Notes: generated from the sequence alone by a model not told the origin. A DNA stretch of 64,000 bases from Segatella copri (GCF_002224675.1 NZ_NMPZ01000017.1:26877-90876); one strand, 5' to 3'. Numbered from the stretch's first letter, positions 41,703 to 51,837 are shown. A program made the numbers and translations.

Positions 41703-42959
41703 TTACTTTGCCTTCTTCTTGAAGACATAGAACCATGCACAACCATTCTCTGGTAATTCTGCAGCAGTCAATACCAACTTATCATCGCTGGCTACCAATA
41801 CATAATACTTCTGGAATACAGCATTGCCACCATTCACGTTTACACCCATAGGGATAACGAAGTTGTCATTGGTTGCAGTTGGGAATGAGATAGTACCCTT
41901 ATCCCAGGTTGGATCCTTGTGATCCAATACACTTACAGAGATAGGAAGCTTAACACCATCAGAACCGATAGCCTGCTTGTTATTGATGTCGATAGTGAAC
42001 CATGCACCGCTACCGTTACGGGCTACGCCACCAACCTTCTGACCAGCCTGACCATCAATATCAGCACCATAGTTTACAGCCCACCACTGAGGCTTGTTGC
42101 CACTACCGAAAGGACCATTGCCCCATACGCCACCGGCAGCTTCGTTCCATTCCCAGGTAGTAGTTCCATCACCATCTTCGCCACCAGAGAGATACTCAAG
42201 AAGCTCTGGCTTGGTAGTCAAAGTCTCTACGCCGAAAGAACCTGCTTTGTAAGTCTCCTGAGTGCCATCAGCCTTGGTATAAGTCAAGGTAATATTGAAC
42301 TTACCTTCCTCAACAACCATCAGCTGATCGCCATTCAGAGTAGCTGTACCAACAGCCTCATCGGTGCCTTCCTTGGTAATTGCCCAGTTTGAAAGCACGC
42401 CGTTACCATTCTCTACAGTGAAGACATTACCCTTCTTGCCTTCCTTGACCTCCTGAATAACCTTTACCTTGCCTGCATCAAAAGCAGTACCGAACTGTAC
42501 AGGCTGACCAGCGAACTCGCCTACAGTAGAAGTATAATTACCCTCAGATCCAGTTACGCAGAGACGCTTCTGAAGTTCTGCAGAGAGATAAGTAATCTCA
42601 TCCACGTTCACCGTGAAATCCTTGGTAAAGTCAACAGCCACGTTCTTGCAGTGCATAGTAACGGTGTTGGCACCTACCTTGGTAACATAAATGGTATCGT
42701 ATGCCTTGGAAGAAGTTACCGCACCTTCAACCAACTGGTCAACCGACCACTGGCTTGTGATAGGAGAATGATTCTCAATGATGATACGGTTGCTATTCTT
42801 ACCATTCACCTGAACAGGTGTTGCCTTGGCATCTACGCTCTCAGCTGTTACATTCTCAGAGAAACCTGTGCTGCCAGAATCGGTAGAAGGATCACAAGAA
42901 GTATAAAGCAATGTCAGCATAGACAATGCAAAAAATATCTTTTTCATATACTTATTCAT
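41703..42959 (-). CDS. Surface glycan-binding-type lipoprotein (SusE/F position)
   Basis: This 418-residue protein has a lipoprotein signal (MKKIFFALSMLTLLYTSC from the second Met; cysteine about residue 22) followed by DPSTDSG. Tandem beta-sandwich blocks follow, and the C-terminal region (about 260-415) has many tryptophans (TTTWEWNEAAGGVWGNGPFG, KPQWWAVNYG), which suits carbohydrate stacking. Lipoproteins in this position after SusC/SusD bind glycans at the cell surface. No named carbohydrate-binding module can be identified by eye. Either the ATG at 42959 or the one at 42947 may be the start; the latter gives the more typical signal. Confidence 0.75.
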   Translation of the reverse strand: MNKYMKKIFFALSMLTLLYTSCDPSTDSGSTGFSENVTAESVDAKATPVQVNGKNSNRIIIENHSPITSQWSVDQLVEGAVTSSKAYDTIYVTKVGANTVTMHCKNVAVDFTKDFTVNVDEITYLSAELQKRLCVTGSEGNYTSTVGEFAGQPVQFGTAFDAGKVKVIQEVKEGKKGNVFTVENGNGVLSNWAITKEGTDEAVGTATLNGDQLMVVEEGKFNITLTYTKADGTQETYKAGSFGVETLTTKPELLEYLSGGEDGDGTTTWEWNEAAGGVWGNGPFGSGNKPQWWAVNYGADIDGQAGQKVGGVARNGSGAWFTIDINNKQAIGSDGVKLPISVSVLDHKDPTWDKGTISFPTATNDNFVIPMGVNVNGGNAVFQKYYVLVASDDKLVLTAAELPENGCAWFYVFKKKAK

Positions 42960-42979
42960 TTAAAAGATTAAAGAATTGA

Positions 42980-44737
42980 TTACTTCCAGCCCTGATATTC
43001 TGAATCAGCACCAGTCCAACCTTCATTCTGCACTACAGTACCCAGAGCCACTTGAGTCTCAGGCATCTTCTGGAAGCCGGCAGTAGCATTGTAACGGGCA
43101 GTATAACCTCCATTGTGTGGAGTATTTGTATCAGGCTGTCCGCAATAATAGATAGCAACGCCATTCTGCTTCTCAAGAGCAGCTGCGGCAATATGCCAAC
43201 GACGGAGGTCGTTCCAGCGGGTACCCTCGCAAGCCAACTCCCAACGGCGCTCATTTCTCAAAGCTTCCTCTGAATAAGCTGCAATAGGGTTCAAGCCAGC
43301 ACGCTTGCGCACCTCATTGATACCAGCTACATCCTTCTTCAACTCACTCTGCATCAACAATACGTCAGCGAAACGGATGAGTACCAGGTCGTGGATGTTA
43401 TTCAACTGCATATTCTCCTTTCCAGCTACATCCCAGTTGCCAGGATACATCACATTCTCGAAAGTACAAGAATAGCCATCATCCAGCTGATCATTCTTAC
43501 AAGAGATAGGCGCCCACTTCTTAGCAAAGTAATCTGTTTCCTGAACAAAGTCAGACCAACCACCTTTCTTATAGGTTGCTACCTTAGACCAGTCCTGGAT
43601 AGAAGCATCACGGCGTGCATCGTTAGGCTCGGCAGCAGCCCAATCCTTTACCAGGTTTGGAGCTACAGGACCAGCACCCCAACCCTGACCGAATGGGAAG
43701 GTATTTCCATAAGCCTGAGCACCACGAACACCAAAGTGAAGAGCATAATTATTGGCATAACCAATCGTTGTACCCCAGTCAGCGTACTTGTTAAACTTGA
43801 TAGAGAACAAAGTCTCAGGGTTCTGAGCTGCATCATCCTCAACCCACTTGAAGCCCTGACCCTTGGTGTAATCGTAATCCTCTACAGTGCATCTGTTGGT
43901 ATAAGCCCAGAGATTCTGATACTTATCCACCAACTTGCGGCCAGAGTTAGCCACACAGTCATCAATGGCTGTAATGACATTCTCCTTAGACAGGGTAGTT
44001 CCATCAGGAAGCTCTACAGAAGTCAGAGGATTGTAAGTAGTGCTGGTCAGATCAGCCAATGTAGAACCATTGCCAAAGAAGCCAGAGTAGAACAACCAGG
44101 CACGGCCCAGCAGAGCCTCAGCAGCATACTTATCAATATGACCATCAGTACTCTTAGTAGCAGGCAAGAGATCGACAGCATCACGAAGATCCATCAGAAT
44201 CTGCTTCCAAGGGTCTTCAATATTACCTTGGGTGATAGCCTCAGAACCTGGCTTCAGACGCATAGGTACATTTCCGTACATAGAAGCCAACTCATAATAA
44301 TAGAAGGCACGCAGGAACTTAGCCTGTCCCATCAATGAGTTTTTGGTATCCTCATTCATAGAGGTATTAGGAAGAGCCTCAATCAGGGTGTTGGCACGGT
44401 TGATACCCTTGTAACGAGCCTCATAGAACACATTGGTCATATCGGCATTGTAGTTACAGAGCAGATCATCTGCCTGCATCAACTTATCATTGACACCACC
44501 ACCACCGAGCATATCATCACTAGCCAACTGGGCATAGTAAAGGAAGCTCATCTGAGGGTCTGCACAAACCTGGTTCAAATTCTGGTAAACACCAGCCAAT
44601 ACAGCCTCACCATCCTCCTTGGAAACAGGGAAGGTACTGGAAGATAACTCGCCAACATTCTGCACATCATTGATGTCGCAGGATGCCAAGCTAAGTACCG
44701 CCATGGCTGAAGCCAAAAATATATTTAACTTTTTCAT
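42980..44737 (-). CDS. susD-like: SusD/RagB-family nutrient-binding lipoprotein
   Basis: This 585-residue protein has the lipoprotein signal MKKLNIFLASAMAVLSLASC and the SusD hallmarks: the N-terminal ANTLIEAL and FLRAFYYYELASMYGNVPMRL segments, helical tetratricopeptide-like units, and C-terminal DLVLIRFADVLLMQSELKKDVAGINEVRKRAGL and NERRWELACEGTRWNDLRRW. SusD sits as a lid over the SusC barrel and binds the oligosaccharide or peptide. It lies 18 bases after susC and 20 before the surface lipoprotein gene, so it is in one operon. The nutrient cannot be named, because no glycoside hydrolase or peptidase gene is nearby. Confidence 0.93.
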   Translation of the reverse strand: MKKLNIFLASAMAVLSLASCDINDVQNVGELSSSTFPVSKEDGEAVLAGVYQNLNQVCADPQMSFLYYAQLASDDMLGGGGVNDKLMQADDLLCNYNADMTNVFYEARYKGINRANTLIEALPNTSMNEDTKNSLMGQAKFLRAFYYYELASMYGNVPMRLKPGSEAITQGNIEDPWKQILMDLRDAVDLLPATKSTDGHIDKYAAEALLGRAWLFYSGFFGNGSTLADLTSTTYNPLTSVELPDGTTLSKENVITAIDDCVANSGRKLVDKYQNLWAYTNRCTVEDYDYTKGQGFKWVEDDAAQNPETLFSIKFNKYADWGTTIGYANNYALHFGVRGAQAYGNTFPFGQGWGAGPVAPNLVKDWAAAEPNDARRDASIQDWSKVATYKKGGWSDFVQETDYFAKKWAPISCKNDQLDDGYSCTFENVMYPGNWDVAGKENMQLNNIHDLVLIRFADVLLMQSELKKDVAGINEVRKRAGLNPIAAYSEEALRNERRWELACEGTRWNDLRRWHIAAAALEKQNGVAIYYCGQPDTNTPHNGGYTARYNATAGFQKMPETQVALGTVVQNEGWTGADSEYQGWK

Positions 44738-44755
44738 TGTGAATTCAATTTTAGA

Positions 44756-47700
44756 TTAGAACTTTACATTTACACCAACCATATAGGTACGAGGCTGAGG
44801 GTAGTTACCTACATCAACACCTGTTACCCATGAGTCTGAGCCGATAGCAGTACCATTCTCTGGATCCATACCCTTATAACCGGTAATGGTAAAGAGGTTC
44901 TGGGCAGCGAAATAGAGACGGAGCTGCTGGAATGGGCTGTTCTTCCAAATCTTGGTGAAATCGTAACCCACGGTCAGATTCTGAAGGCGGAAGTAGCTGG
45001 CATCCTCAATGTAAATATCAGAAATGGTCTGCCAGTTTGGACCTGCATTCATGTGGGCGAGCAAAGGATACTTGTTGGAAGTTCCCTCACCATGCCAGTA
45101 GTCATACACCTCTGTAGTGAAGTTCTCGTACTCACCATCGGTGAACTTGCGGAATGAACGAGCCACCTGCTGACCGAATGCTCCAAAGCCTGTTACAGAA
45201 AGGTCGAAGCCCTTGTAAGATGCACCGAGAGTAATACCCATGGTTACATCTGGATGTGGATCGCCAAGCTCTGTCTTATCATCATCATTGATAACGCCAT
45301 CGCCAGTTACATCCACAAACTTCAAGTCGCCTGGCTTGATACCGGTACCCTGCTTAGAGTTAGCGGCATTACCCTTACAGTTCTTATCAAGATAAGCCTG
45401 AACATCTGCATCATTCTGCATCACACCTTCTGTCTTGTAGCCCCAGAAGTAACCGATAGGATGACCTTCCTCGAAACGAGCCATATAACCGGTATTCTGA
45501 GCCAAGAGGTCCTTACCACCATTGTTGTACTTCTGGTTAGACTTCACCTCTGTTACCTCATTGTGATTGTAAGCCATGTTCCAACCTACGTTGTACTGGA
45601 AGTCCTTGCCAATCTTATCGTTCCAAGAGAGAGAAAGCTCAATACCCTTGTTCTCAACAGTACCAGCATTCTTCATCTGGGTAGAGAAACCAGTTGTTGG
45701 ATCTACAGGAACTGCAACCAGCAAGTCCTTGGTCTTCATGTTATACCAATCCAAGGTGAAGCCCAGACGTCCATTCAGGAAGCGAGCATCCAAACCGATG
45801 TTCAACTGCTCTGAAGTCTCCCAAGTCAAATCCTCGTTAGACAGACGGGAAGGAGCTGCACCGGCAACATACTGATCAGGATTACCATTGAAGGTATAAA
45901 AGCTACTGGTATCGAATGCAAAAGCACTCTGCCACTGGAAGTTGTTAATGGTCTGTGCATTACCATTCTGACCCCAACCAGCGCGAAGCTTCAGAAAGTC
46001 GAGCCATGATACTGTCTTAGCCATGAACTTCTCGTTTGAGATAACCCAACCGGCAGATACAGATGGGAAATAACCCCAACGCTTACCTGGAGCAAACTTA
46101 GAATTACCATCGGCACGCATGATGGCTGAAAGCATATACTTCTCATTGAAGTTGTAGTTGACACGACCGAAGTAAGACATACTGCGAGAATCATCACAAG
46201 GAGTACCAGTAACGGCAGCAGCATTATTATTCTTCATATAGGTCATGTAAGCATGAGTCATATCGCCAAACACCGAATTAGAAGATGTAGCATTCAAGGA
46301 GAAACCGAAGTCAGGACGGCTCTCACCATACTCTGTACCTACCAGGATGTCGAAGTTGTGCTTCTTCTGCAAGTCAAACTTATAACTCAAGGTATTTGTT
46401 GTACTCCATCCCCAACTTGTTCCAATCTGGTTTGTTGCCTTATCCTCTGTTCGGAAATAATCCGCATTGGTTCTGTTGGCATCGAATATAGGGAGGAATG
46501 TACGCCATGTCCAAGTATTCTGATTGTAATTCAACTGTCCACGGTAAACCAGATTCTTGATTGGCTGGATCTCCAGATAACCCGTAGCATGCAGATTCTG
46601 GTTGATACTCTTATTGTGACCAGACTGCTGATTCAACATCTTATAGATTGGGTTTACAGAATAAGAGTTGTAGTTATCAATCCAGTTCTTCAAGTCCTCA
46701 GCCTTGGTATAGCTTCCATCTGCATTATACATAGGGATAGTAGGATTGGAACGAAGCATATTGGAAAGCTCATTGCTATACTGGTTACCAATCTGGATAC
46801 CCTGGTTCTGCTTGTGCTGATAGTAGATATTCTCACCAATCTTCACTACATCCATACCCTTGTCATTGCGATAGATGACATGCTCTGAATTGATACGGAA
46901 GGTGAAACGGCGGTAGTCTGACTTAACAACATTGCCAAACACACCATCCTGATACTGATAACCGGCACCCATAGAGAAGGTAGAACGGTCGGAACCACCA
47001 GTAACGTTCAGGGAATGACTTGTTGTAACGGCATTCTTGTTGCGGATAGCCTCTACCCAGTTGGTTCCTTCGTTAGAACCATCCATATAAGAGTTGTAGA
47101 GGTCTTCACCCATAATGCTCTTCCAATCCCAGCCACTTTCACCACTGTTGAAACGCACCTGATCCATTACCTCCATATACTGCTTGGCATTCAGCATCTT
47201 TGGCATGCGATATACATTAGACCAACCAACGTTGCCATCGTAAGATACCTGGATCTTGCCCTGCTTACCCTGCTTGGTAGTAACAAGGATAACACCATTG
47301 GCTGCGGCAGAACCGTAGATGGCACAGGATGCGGCATCCTTCAAAACGTCGATACGCTCGATGTCGGCAGGATTCAAGTTGTTGATATCACCTGCTACAC
47401 CATCAATAATATAAAGAGGAGCAGTGTTGCCGTTGGTACCGGCACCACGGATAGAAATCTTAAAGCCATCACCAGGCTGACCGGAAGCCGCCTGAATGTT
47501 TACACCAGGAGTCTGGCTCTGCAAGGCGCCCAACACCTGAGTGGTATTCATCTTCTGAATATCATCACCCTTCACCTCAATGGTAGAACCGGTAACGAGC
47601 TTCTTCTTCTGAACACCATAACCTACGACAACAACTTCTTCGAGAGTCTTGTCGTCTGTCTTCATTGTGACGTTAAAATTAGACTGATTACCTACAACGA

Positions 47701-47998
47701 TTTCCTGCTTTTGGTAACCGATATAAGTAATAACAATAGTAGCACCAGGCTTCACGTTCAATGAGAAGTTACCATCCAAGTCGGTAACTGTACCATTTCC
47801 GGCATTACCTTTCTCTACTACACTTGCACCGATGATAGGACCTTCTGCGTCACTTACATTACCGGTAACCTTCTTAGACTGCTGTACTGAGTTAACAGCA
47901 AAATTTGGAGATGTTGCCAAAGCTTCAGTTGTGTAACTCAAGCCTAAGGATGCCAACGCTCCAACAAGCAGCACTGATTTTCTTAAGTTTAGATTCAT
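44756..47998 (-). CDS. susC-like: SusC/RagA-family TonB-linked outer-membrane transporter
   Basis: This 1080-residue protein has a signal peptide, then a carboxypeptidase-like regulatory domain (about 35-115, VTGNVSDAEGPIIGASVVEKGNAGNGTVTDLDGNFSL). The TonB box and plug follow (VVVVGYGVQKKKLVTGS, ALQSQTPGVNIQAASGQPGDGFKISIRGAGT, PLYIIDGV, IERIDVLKDAASCAIYGS), and then a 22-strand barrel. It imports the ligand captured by SusD with TonB energy. The ATG at 47998 is preferred because a good signal peptide starts there (MNLNLRKSVLLVGALASLGL); an in-frame ATG at 48034 adds 12 residues. It is the first gene of the operon, with a leader of about 245 bases. Confidence 0.95.
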   Translation of the reverse strand: MNLNLRKSVLLVGALASLGLSYTTEALATSPNFAVNSVQQSKKVTGNVSDAEGPIIGASVVEKGNAGNGTVTDLDGNFSLNVKPGATIVITYIGYQKQEIVVGNQSNFNVTMKTDDKTLEEVVVVGYGVQKKKLVTGSTIEVKGDDIQKMNTTQVLGALQSQTPGVNIQAASGQPGDGFKISIRGAGTNGNTAPLYIIDGVAGDINNLNPADIERIDVLKDAASCAIYGSAAANGVILVTTKQGKQGKIQVSYDGNVGWSNVYRMPKMLNAKQYMEVMDQVRFNSGESGWDWKSIMGEDLYNSYMDGSNEGTNWVEAIRNKNAVTTSHSLNVTGGSDRSTFSMGAGYQYQDGVFGNVVKSDYRRFTFRINSEHVIYRNDKGMDVVKIGENIYYQHKQNQGIQIGNQYSNELSNMLRSNPTIPMYNADGSYTKAEDLKNWIDNYNSYSVNPIYKMLNQQSGHNKSINQNLHATGYLEIQPIKNLVYRGQLNYNQNTWTWRTFLPIFDANRTNADYFRTEDKATNQIGTSWGWSTTNTLSYKFDLQKKHNFDILVGTEYGESRPDFGFSLNATSSNSVFGDMTHAYMTYMKNNNAAAVTGTPCDDSRSMSYFGRVNYNFNEKYMLSAIMRADGNSKFAPGKRWGYFPSVSAGWVISNEKFMAKTVSWLDFLKLRAGWGQNGNAQTINNFQWQSAFAFDTSSFYTFNGNPDQYVAGAAPSRLSNEDLTWETSEQLNIGLDARFLNGRLGFTLDWYNMKTKDLLVAVPVDPTTGFSTQMKNAGTVENKGIELSLSWNDKIGKDFQYNVGWNMAYNHNEVTEVKSNQKYNNGGKDLLAQNTGYMARFEEGHPIGYFWGYKTEGVMQNDADVQAYLDKNCKGNAANSKQGTGIKPGDLKFVDVTGDGVINDDDKTELGDPHPDVTMGITLGASYKGFDLSVTGFGAFGQQVARSFRKFTDGEYENFTTEVYDYWHGEGTSNKYPLLAHMNAGPNWQTISDIYIEDASYFRLQNLTVGYDFTKIWKNSPFQQLRLYFAAQNLFTITGYKGMDPENGTAIGSDSWVTGVDVGNYPQPRTYMVGVNVKF

Positions 47999-48461
47999 AC
48001 TTATGTACTTTCTAGGTTTGAATAGAATAAACATTACTTAATTGACTAGCAAATAGCCACACTCTCTTATCTCCCTGCAACTAACAGCTGCACGGAAACA
48101 ATCCTTCTTTCATTTTAAGCTGAATTGATACTCATAGGTCATTACTTTTTATTTTGTTATTTTGTTAGTTTGTTATTTTAGCTGTATTTCCGGCGAAACG
48201 ATGTGGGTGTATCTTATATAGTGGTATCGTTCACATTCGTATCACCGCTGCAAAAGTACAATACTTTTTCGAAAAAAGGTGATACTATTTTGCTTAATTT
48301 ATGTATTTTTCGTTACTAAGGTTATTTTTTTTAAGAAATGACGATAAACACGAAAGGTTTGTTAACCTTCAGTGTTTATCGTACACTTAACATTTTAACA
48401 GTTTTTGTGGTACATTTTCGCATAAAGAGCAAAAAAGTATCACCCGATTTGATTCTTCTCG
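47999..48461. other. Long leader and promoter region of the SusC operon
   Basis: On the minus strand TACTTTTG (48251-48258) is the likely -7 element, with transcription starting near 48,244 and a leader of about 245 bases. T-rich direct repeats (TTTTGTTATT) occur at about 48,150-48,180. A 42-base palindrome lies at 48341-48382, between this promoter and the end of the acyltransferase gene. No gene is visible. Confidence 0.6.
48341..48382. repeat. 42-base palindrome upstream of the SusC promoter
   Basis: ACGATAAACAC and GTGTTTATCGT are perfect 11-base arms enclosing a second pair close to GAAAGGTT/AACCTTC. It lies downstream of the acyltransferase gene and about 85 bases upstream of the SusC -7 element, so it could be a terminator for the first or an operator for the second. 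No T-run follows on the minus strand. Confidence 0.65.
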
Positions 48462-49610
48462 TTACTTTGTAGCAAGAAAATTGCGAACCGGGTTGGCATA
48501 CATCGTTAAAATCTTCTCTTTCAGGAAGGCTTCATCCTTGTCAGGAAGTTCAATCTTTGCCAGCTGTCCTGCGATATATTTCTCGAAGCGAGCCTTATCT
48601 TCCTGTGTATATTCAGAAGCATGAGCCTCGGTATTCTCCAAGAGATCGAGCGCCACATAATTGCCAGGATAGAGACGGTAGTGGCTATGTATCTCGTGAT
48701 CAAGATGGGCAGCAATGGTATTGAAGAGTTCCTGCTTCGGCATCTCAGGGTCGAGGGTATCCAGATACTCATCGATACATGGGGCTGCATGATAATGCAC
48801 ATGTCCCTTGTAACCGAAGATACCGGTCTGCATACTTACAAGATCATCCATAGGTCCCTTCTTCCATCCTTCCACATCACGCTTCTGCTGATACTCCTTA
48901 GCCTTGAGGAAGTCGCAAGGATCGTACTCATAGCTGATAGACAGCGGAACGAGATGGAGCTGCTTCAATCGTTCGATAATACTACCTTCACCGCCCATCG
49001 CCATCATCTGGAGGATGCTCTTCTGGGTACGGTCATCGCTATCCTTGGCTCTACCCTCTCGCTGGGCAATCCAGATATTCTCGTTCTTCTCCTTGATGGC
49101 GAAATGCATGTAATCGGAAAGACGTTTGCTTGACATCAGCATCTGGCGCATGCTCAGGGCACGCTCCACGATAAACGCCTTGTTGACACGTACCAGGTCC
49201 TTCACCCAAGGAAGCGACAGGAGGTTATCTCCGATAGCAATCTCGCAGGTGGTCTTGAAGCCATTGTCGATAAGCATTACATCGAGGAAAGCTGAATCGA
49301 GCACGATATCACGATGGTTACTGATGAAGGTATAGTTGCGGGTATTATCGATGGCTGCGCAATCCATCTCACAACCCGTTGCAGCCTTCTTCAGGATGCC
49401 TTGAACAAAATCGTAGGCGAAAGCCAACTGGAAGTCGAGATTGGTCTTGCAAGCCTTCAACTTCTGGGCAATCATCTCAAAAGGAACTTGTGGATAAAGA
49501 TAAGCAAGTACTTGCTTGAACTGATCGTTTGAAAGCAAACGGTCGAACACCTCAGGAAGGTCTTCTGGCTCCCAAGGTCGAATGGTATCAAATTCTTGAG
49601 GGATCTTCAT
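48462..49610 (-). CDS. PlsC-like glycerophosphate acyltransferase family protein
   Basis: This 382-residue protein carries the acyltransferase motifs: block I in FISNHRDIVLDSAF (NHxxxxD-like, about 112-118) and the EGR block in IWIAQREGRAKDSDD (about 189-196). Proteins of this type transfer an acyl group to a glycerol phosphate or a related acceptor in membrane lipid synthesis. Its N-terminal 110 and C-terminal 150 residues go beyond the core, and no membrane segment is obvious. It lies last in the PASTA - rluD - ddl run, 83 bases behind ddl, so it may form part of that operon. The acceptor substrate is unknown. Confidence 0.85.
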   Translation of the reverse strand: MKIPQEFDTIRPWEPEDLPEVFDRLLSNDQFKQVLAYLYPQVPFEMIAQKLKACKTNLDFQLAFAYDFVQGILKKAATGCEMDCAAIDNTRNYTFISNHRDIVLDSAFLDVMLIDNGFKTTCEIAIGDNLLSLPWVKDLVRVNKAFIVERALSMRQMLMSSKRLSDYMHFAIKEKNENIWIAQREGRAKDSDDRTQKSILQMMAMGGEGSIIERLKQLHLVPLSISYEYDPCDFLKAKEYQQKRDVEGWKKGPMDDLVSMQTGIFGYKGHVHYHAAPCIDEYLDTLDPEMPKQELFNTIAAHLDHEIHSHYRLYPGNYVALDLLENTEAHASEYTQEDKARFEKYIAGQLAKIELPDKDEAFLKEKILTMYANPVRNFLATK

Positions 49611-49693
49611 AATATATACCTTTTTAATATATACCTTTTAATATATATGGCTCTGCGAGAAAGTCGCAGAACCATATATGTGATTTATAAATT

Positions 49694-50689
49694 CTAGAAC
49701 TGATTCTCCACGATGTCGCTGAGCACATCCTTGATGTCAAGGCCTGCAGCGCGCACCTGCTGAGGAATGAAGCTGGTAACGGTCATACCTGGAGTGGTAT
49801 TGATCTCCAGCATGTTCACCTTGTCCTTACCGTCCTTATCCTTAGAGATGATATAGTCGATGCGGATGATACCATTGGCATGGAGGATATCGTAGATGCG
49901 GGATGTGGTCTTTGCCACCTCTTCTGCAGTCTCAGGAGAGAGACGGGCTGGAGTGATTTCCTGTACCTGACCATTGTACTTGGCATCATAATCGAAGAAC
50001 TCATTGCTGGTTACCACCTCTGTAGCTGGCAAGACAACAGTCTTCTCGGCTGTCTTGTAAATGCCCTGAGAAATTTCAGTACCGTCGAGGAACCCTTCAA
50101 TCATCACCTCGTTGCTCTCCATGAAAGCTACACGGAGGGCTGGAGCCAACTGGTCGGCATTCTTCACCTTGCTCACACCGAAGCTACTACCGTCGGCAGC
50201 AGGCTTTACGAAACAAGGCATACCGATGCGCTCGGCAATCTCGTCCTCATCATACTGTTCGCCACGACGGAGCAAGATACTGTCAGCCACGTTTACGCCG
50301 AAACCACGCAGGTAGTTGTTGAGCACATACTTGTCGAATGTCATAGCCTCTACCAGCACACCGCTTGTAGAATATGGCAAGTGGATAAGGTCGAAGTAGC
50401 CCTGCATCACACCATTCTCGCCAGGCTGTCCGTGGATGGTGATATAAGCATAGTCGAAATAGATATGCTTGCCGTCTTTCACAAACGAGAAGTCGTTCTT
50501 GTCAATATCAATAGTCTCACCGTTATCTAAAGCCACGTGCCAGTCGGTGCCCTTTACATCGACGAGATAGATATGATAACGCTCCTTGTCGAAGAATGAG
50601 TACAAACCCTGACCTGAGCGCAAAGAAACATCGTGCTCAGAAGAATCACCACCACATACGATGGCTATCGTTCTCTTGCTATTTTCCAT
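49694..50689 (-). CDS. ddl: D-alanine--D-alanine ligase
   Basis: This 331-residue ATP-grasp enzyme makes D-Ala-D-Ala for peptidoglycan; the MurF protein at the right end of the window uses it. Visible motifs are the N-terminal IVCGGDSSEHDVSLRSG, FVKPAADGSSFGVSKV (ATP loop), EGFLDGTEISQGIY, and the C-terminal IRIDYI and MLEINTTPGMTVTSFIPQQ. The ATG at 50689 is preferred, as the enzyme core begins there; a GTG further upstream would overlap rluD. It lies five bases after the rluD stop and is thus co-translated with it. Confidence 0.95.
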   Translation of the reverse strand: MENSKRTIAIVCGGDSSEHDVSLRSGQGLYSFFDKERYHIYLVDVKGTDWHVALDNGETIDIDKNDFSFVKDGKHIYFDYAYITIHGQPGENGVMQGYFDLIHLPYSTSGVLVEAMTFDKYVLNNYLRGFGVNVADSILLRRGEQYDEDEIAERIGMPCFVKPAADGSSFGVSKVKNADQLAPALRVAFMESNEVMIEGFLDGTEISQGIYKTAEKTVVLPATEVVTSNEFFDYDAKYNGQVQEITPARLSPETAEEVAKTTSRIYDILHANGIIRIDYIISKDKDGKDKVNMLEINTTPGMTVTSFIPQQVRAAGLDIKDVLSDIVENQF

Positions 50690-50694
50690 AATCT

Positions 50695-51786
50695 CTAAAT
50701 ATTTTTGAATGTATCTTTTGTGGTGCCTGCGATGAAGCCGCGCCACTTTTCTATTAATTGTCTAAAATCTTCCGGCCACTCACTGTCGAAGTCCATCTGC
50801 GCCTTTGTTGTAGGATGAACAAAACCGAGGGTCTTGGCATGGAGAGCCTGACGTGGGCAGAGCTTGAAGCAATTCTGTATGAAAGCCTTGTAACCACTGC
50901 TGCGCTGACCTCTCAGGATCTCGGCACCACCATAGGTCTCATCCATGAAGAGCGGATGACCGATCTGCTTCATGTGGGCACGGATCTGATGGGTACGGCC
51001 CGTTTCCAGGATGCACTGTACCAAGGTGGTATAGCCGAAGCGCTCCAAAACCTTATAATGGGTAACTGCACTCTTGCCAATACCGCTATCCGGATCGAAG
51101 ACCTTCATACGGAGACGATTCTTGGGATCACGACCGATATTGCCCTCGATACGTCCCTCATCCTCCACGATATTACCCCATACCAGCGCATTGTAACTGC
51201 GATGGGTAGTCTTGTTGAAGAACTGCTTGCCCAATGCCGTCTTGGCAGTAGGAGTCTTGGCTACTACGAGCAATCCGCTGGTATCCTTGTCGATGCGATG
51301 GACCAGACCCACTTCCGGGTCGTTGGCATCAAACTCCGGCATATCGCGCAGGTGCCAGGCCACAGCCTGAATCAGGGTGCCATGAAAGTTGCCGGCTCCC
51401 GGATGAACCACCATTCCTGCCTTTTTGTTCACCACCATCAACTGGTCGTCTTCATAAACCACATTGATGTCGATTTCTTCCGGCTTGATGCTTGTTTCAT
51501 GACGAGGGCGGTCGAGCATCAGCGTAACGATGTCGTTCGGGCGCACCTTGTAATTGCTCTTCACCGGTTTACCGTTTACATGAATAAATCCGGCATCAGC
51601 AGCCTGCTGAATGCGGTTGCGACTCTGGTAAGCCATCTTATCAGCCAGATACTTGTCTATGCGGACAGGATCCTGGTTGGCATCCACCTGCACCTTCCAG
51701 TGCTCATAGAGGTCGTCGCCATCAAACCCGAAGTCATCCTCTACAGGAGCATATACCTTATTATATATATAATCTAAAAATATCAT
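50695..51786 (-). CDS. rluD: RluD-family 23S rRNA pseudouridine synthase
   Basis: This protein of about 363 residues has an N-terminal S4 RNA-binding domain (about 40-95, RIDKYLADKMAYQSRNRIQQAADAGFIHVNG). The RluA-type catalytic domain follows, with the active-site aspartate in GLVHRIDKDTSGLLVVAKT and the ending HAKTLGFVHP. RluD enzymes modify uridines in helix 69 of 23S rRNA. I favour the Met at 51786; an upstream Met at 51810 adds eight residues. An N-terminal extension (YAPVEDDFGFDGDDLYEHW) is typical of Bacteroidales members. It is placed between the PASTA gene and ddl. Confidence 0.92.
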   Translation of the reverse strand: MIFLDYIYNKVYAPVEDDFGFDGDDLYEHWKVQVDANQDPVRIDKYLADKMAYQSRNRIQQAADAGFIHVNGKPVKSNYKVRPNDIVTLMLDRPRHETSIKPEEIDINVVYEDDQLMVVNKKAGMVVHPGAGNFHGTLIQAVAWHLRDMPEFDANDPEVGLVHRIDKDTSGLLVVAKTPTAKTALGKQFFNKTTHRSYNALVWGNIVEDEGRIEGNIGRDPKNRLRMKVFDPDSGIGKSAVTHYKVLERFGYTTLVQCILETGRTHQIRAHMKQIGHPLFMDETYGGAEILRGQRSSGYKAFIQNCFKLCPRQALHAKTLGFVHPTTKAQMDFDSEWPEDFRQLIEKWRGFIAGTTKDTFKNI

Positions 51787-51837
51787 TCGTATTACTATTG
51801 AATTCTTCACTCATCGTTCTTCACTCTTCACTTTCTC

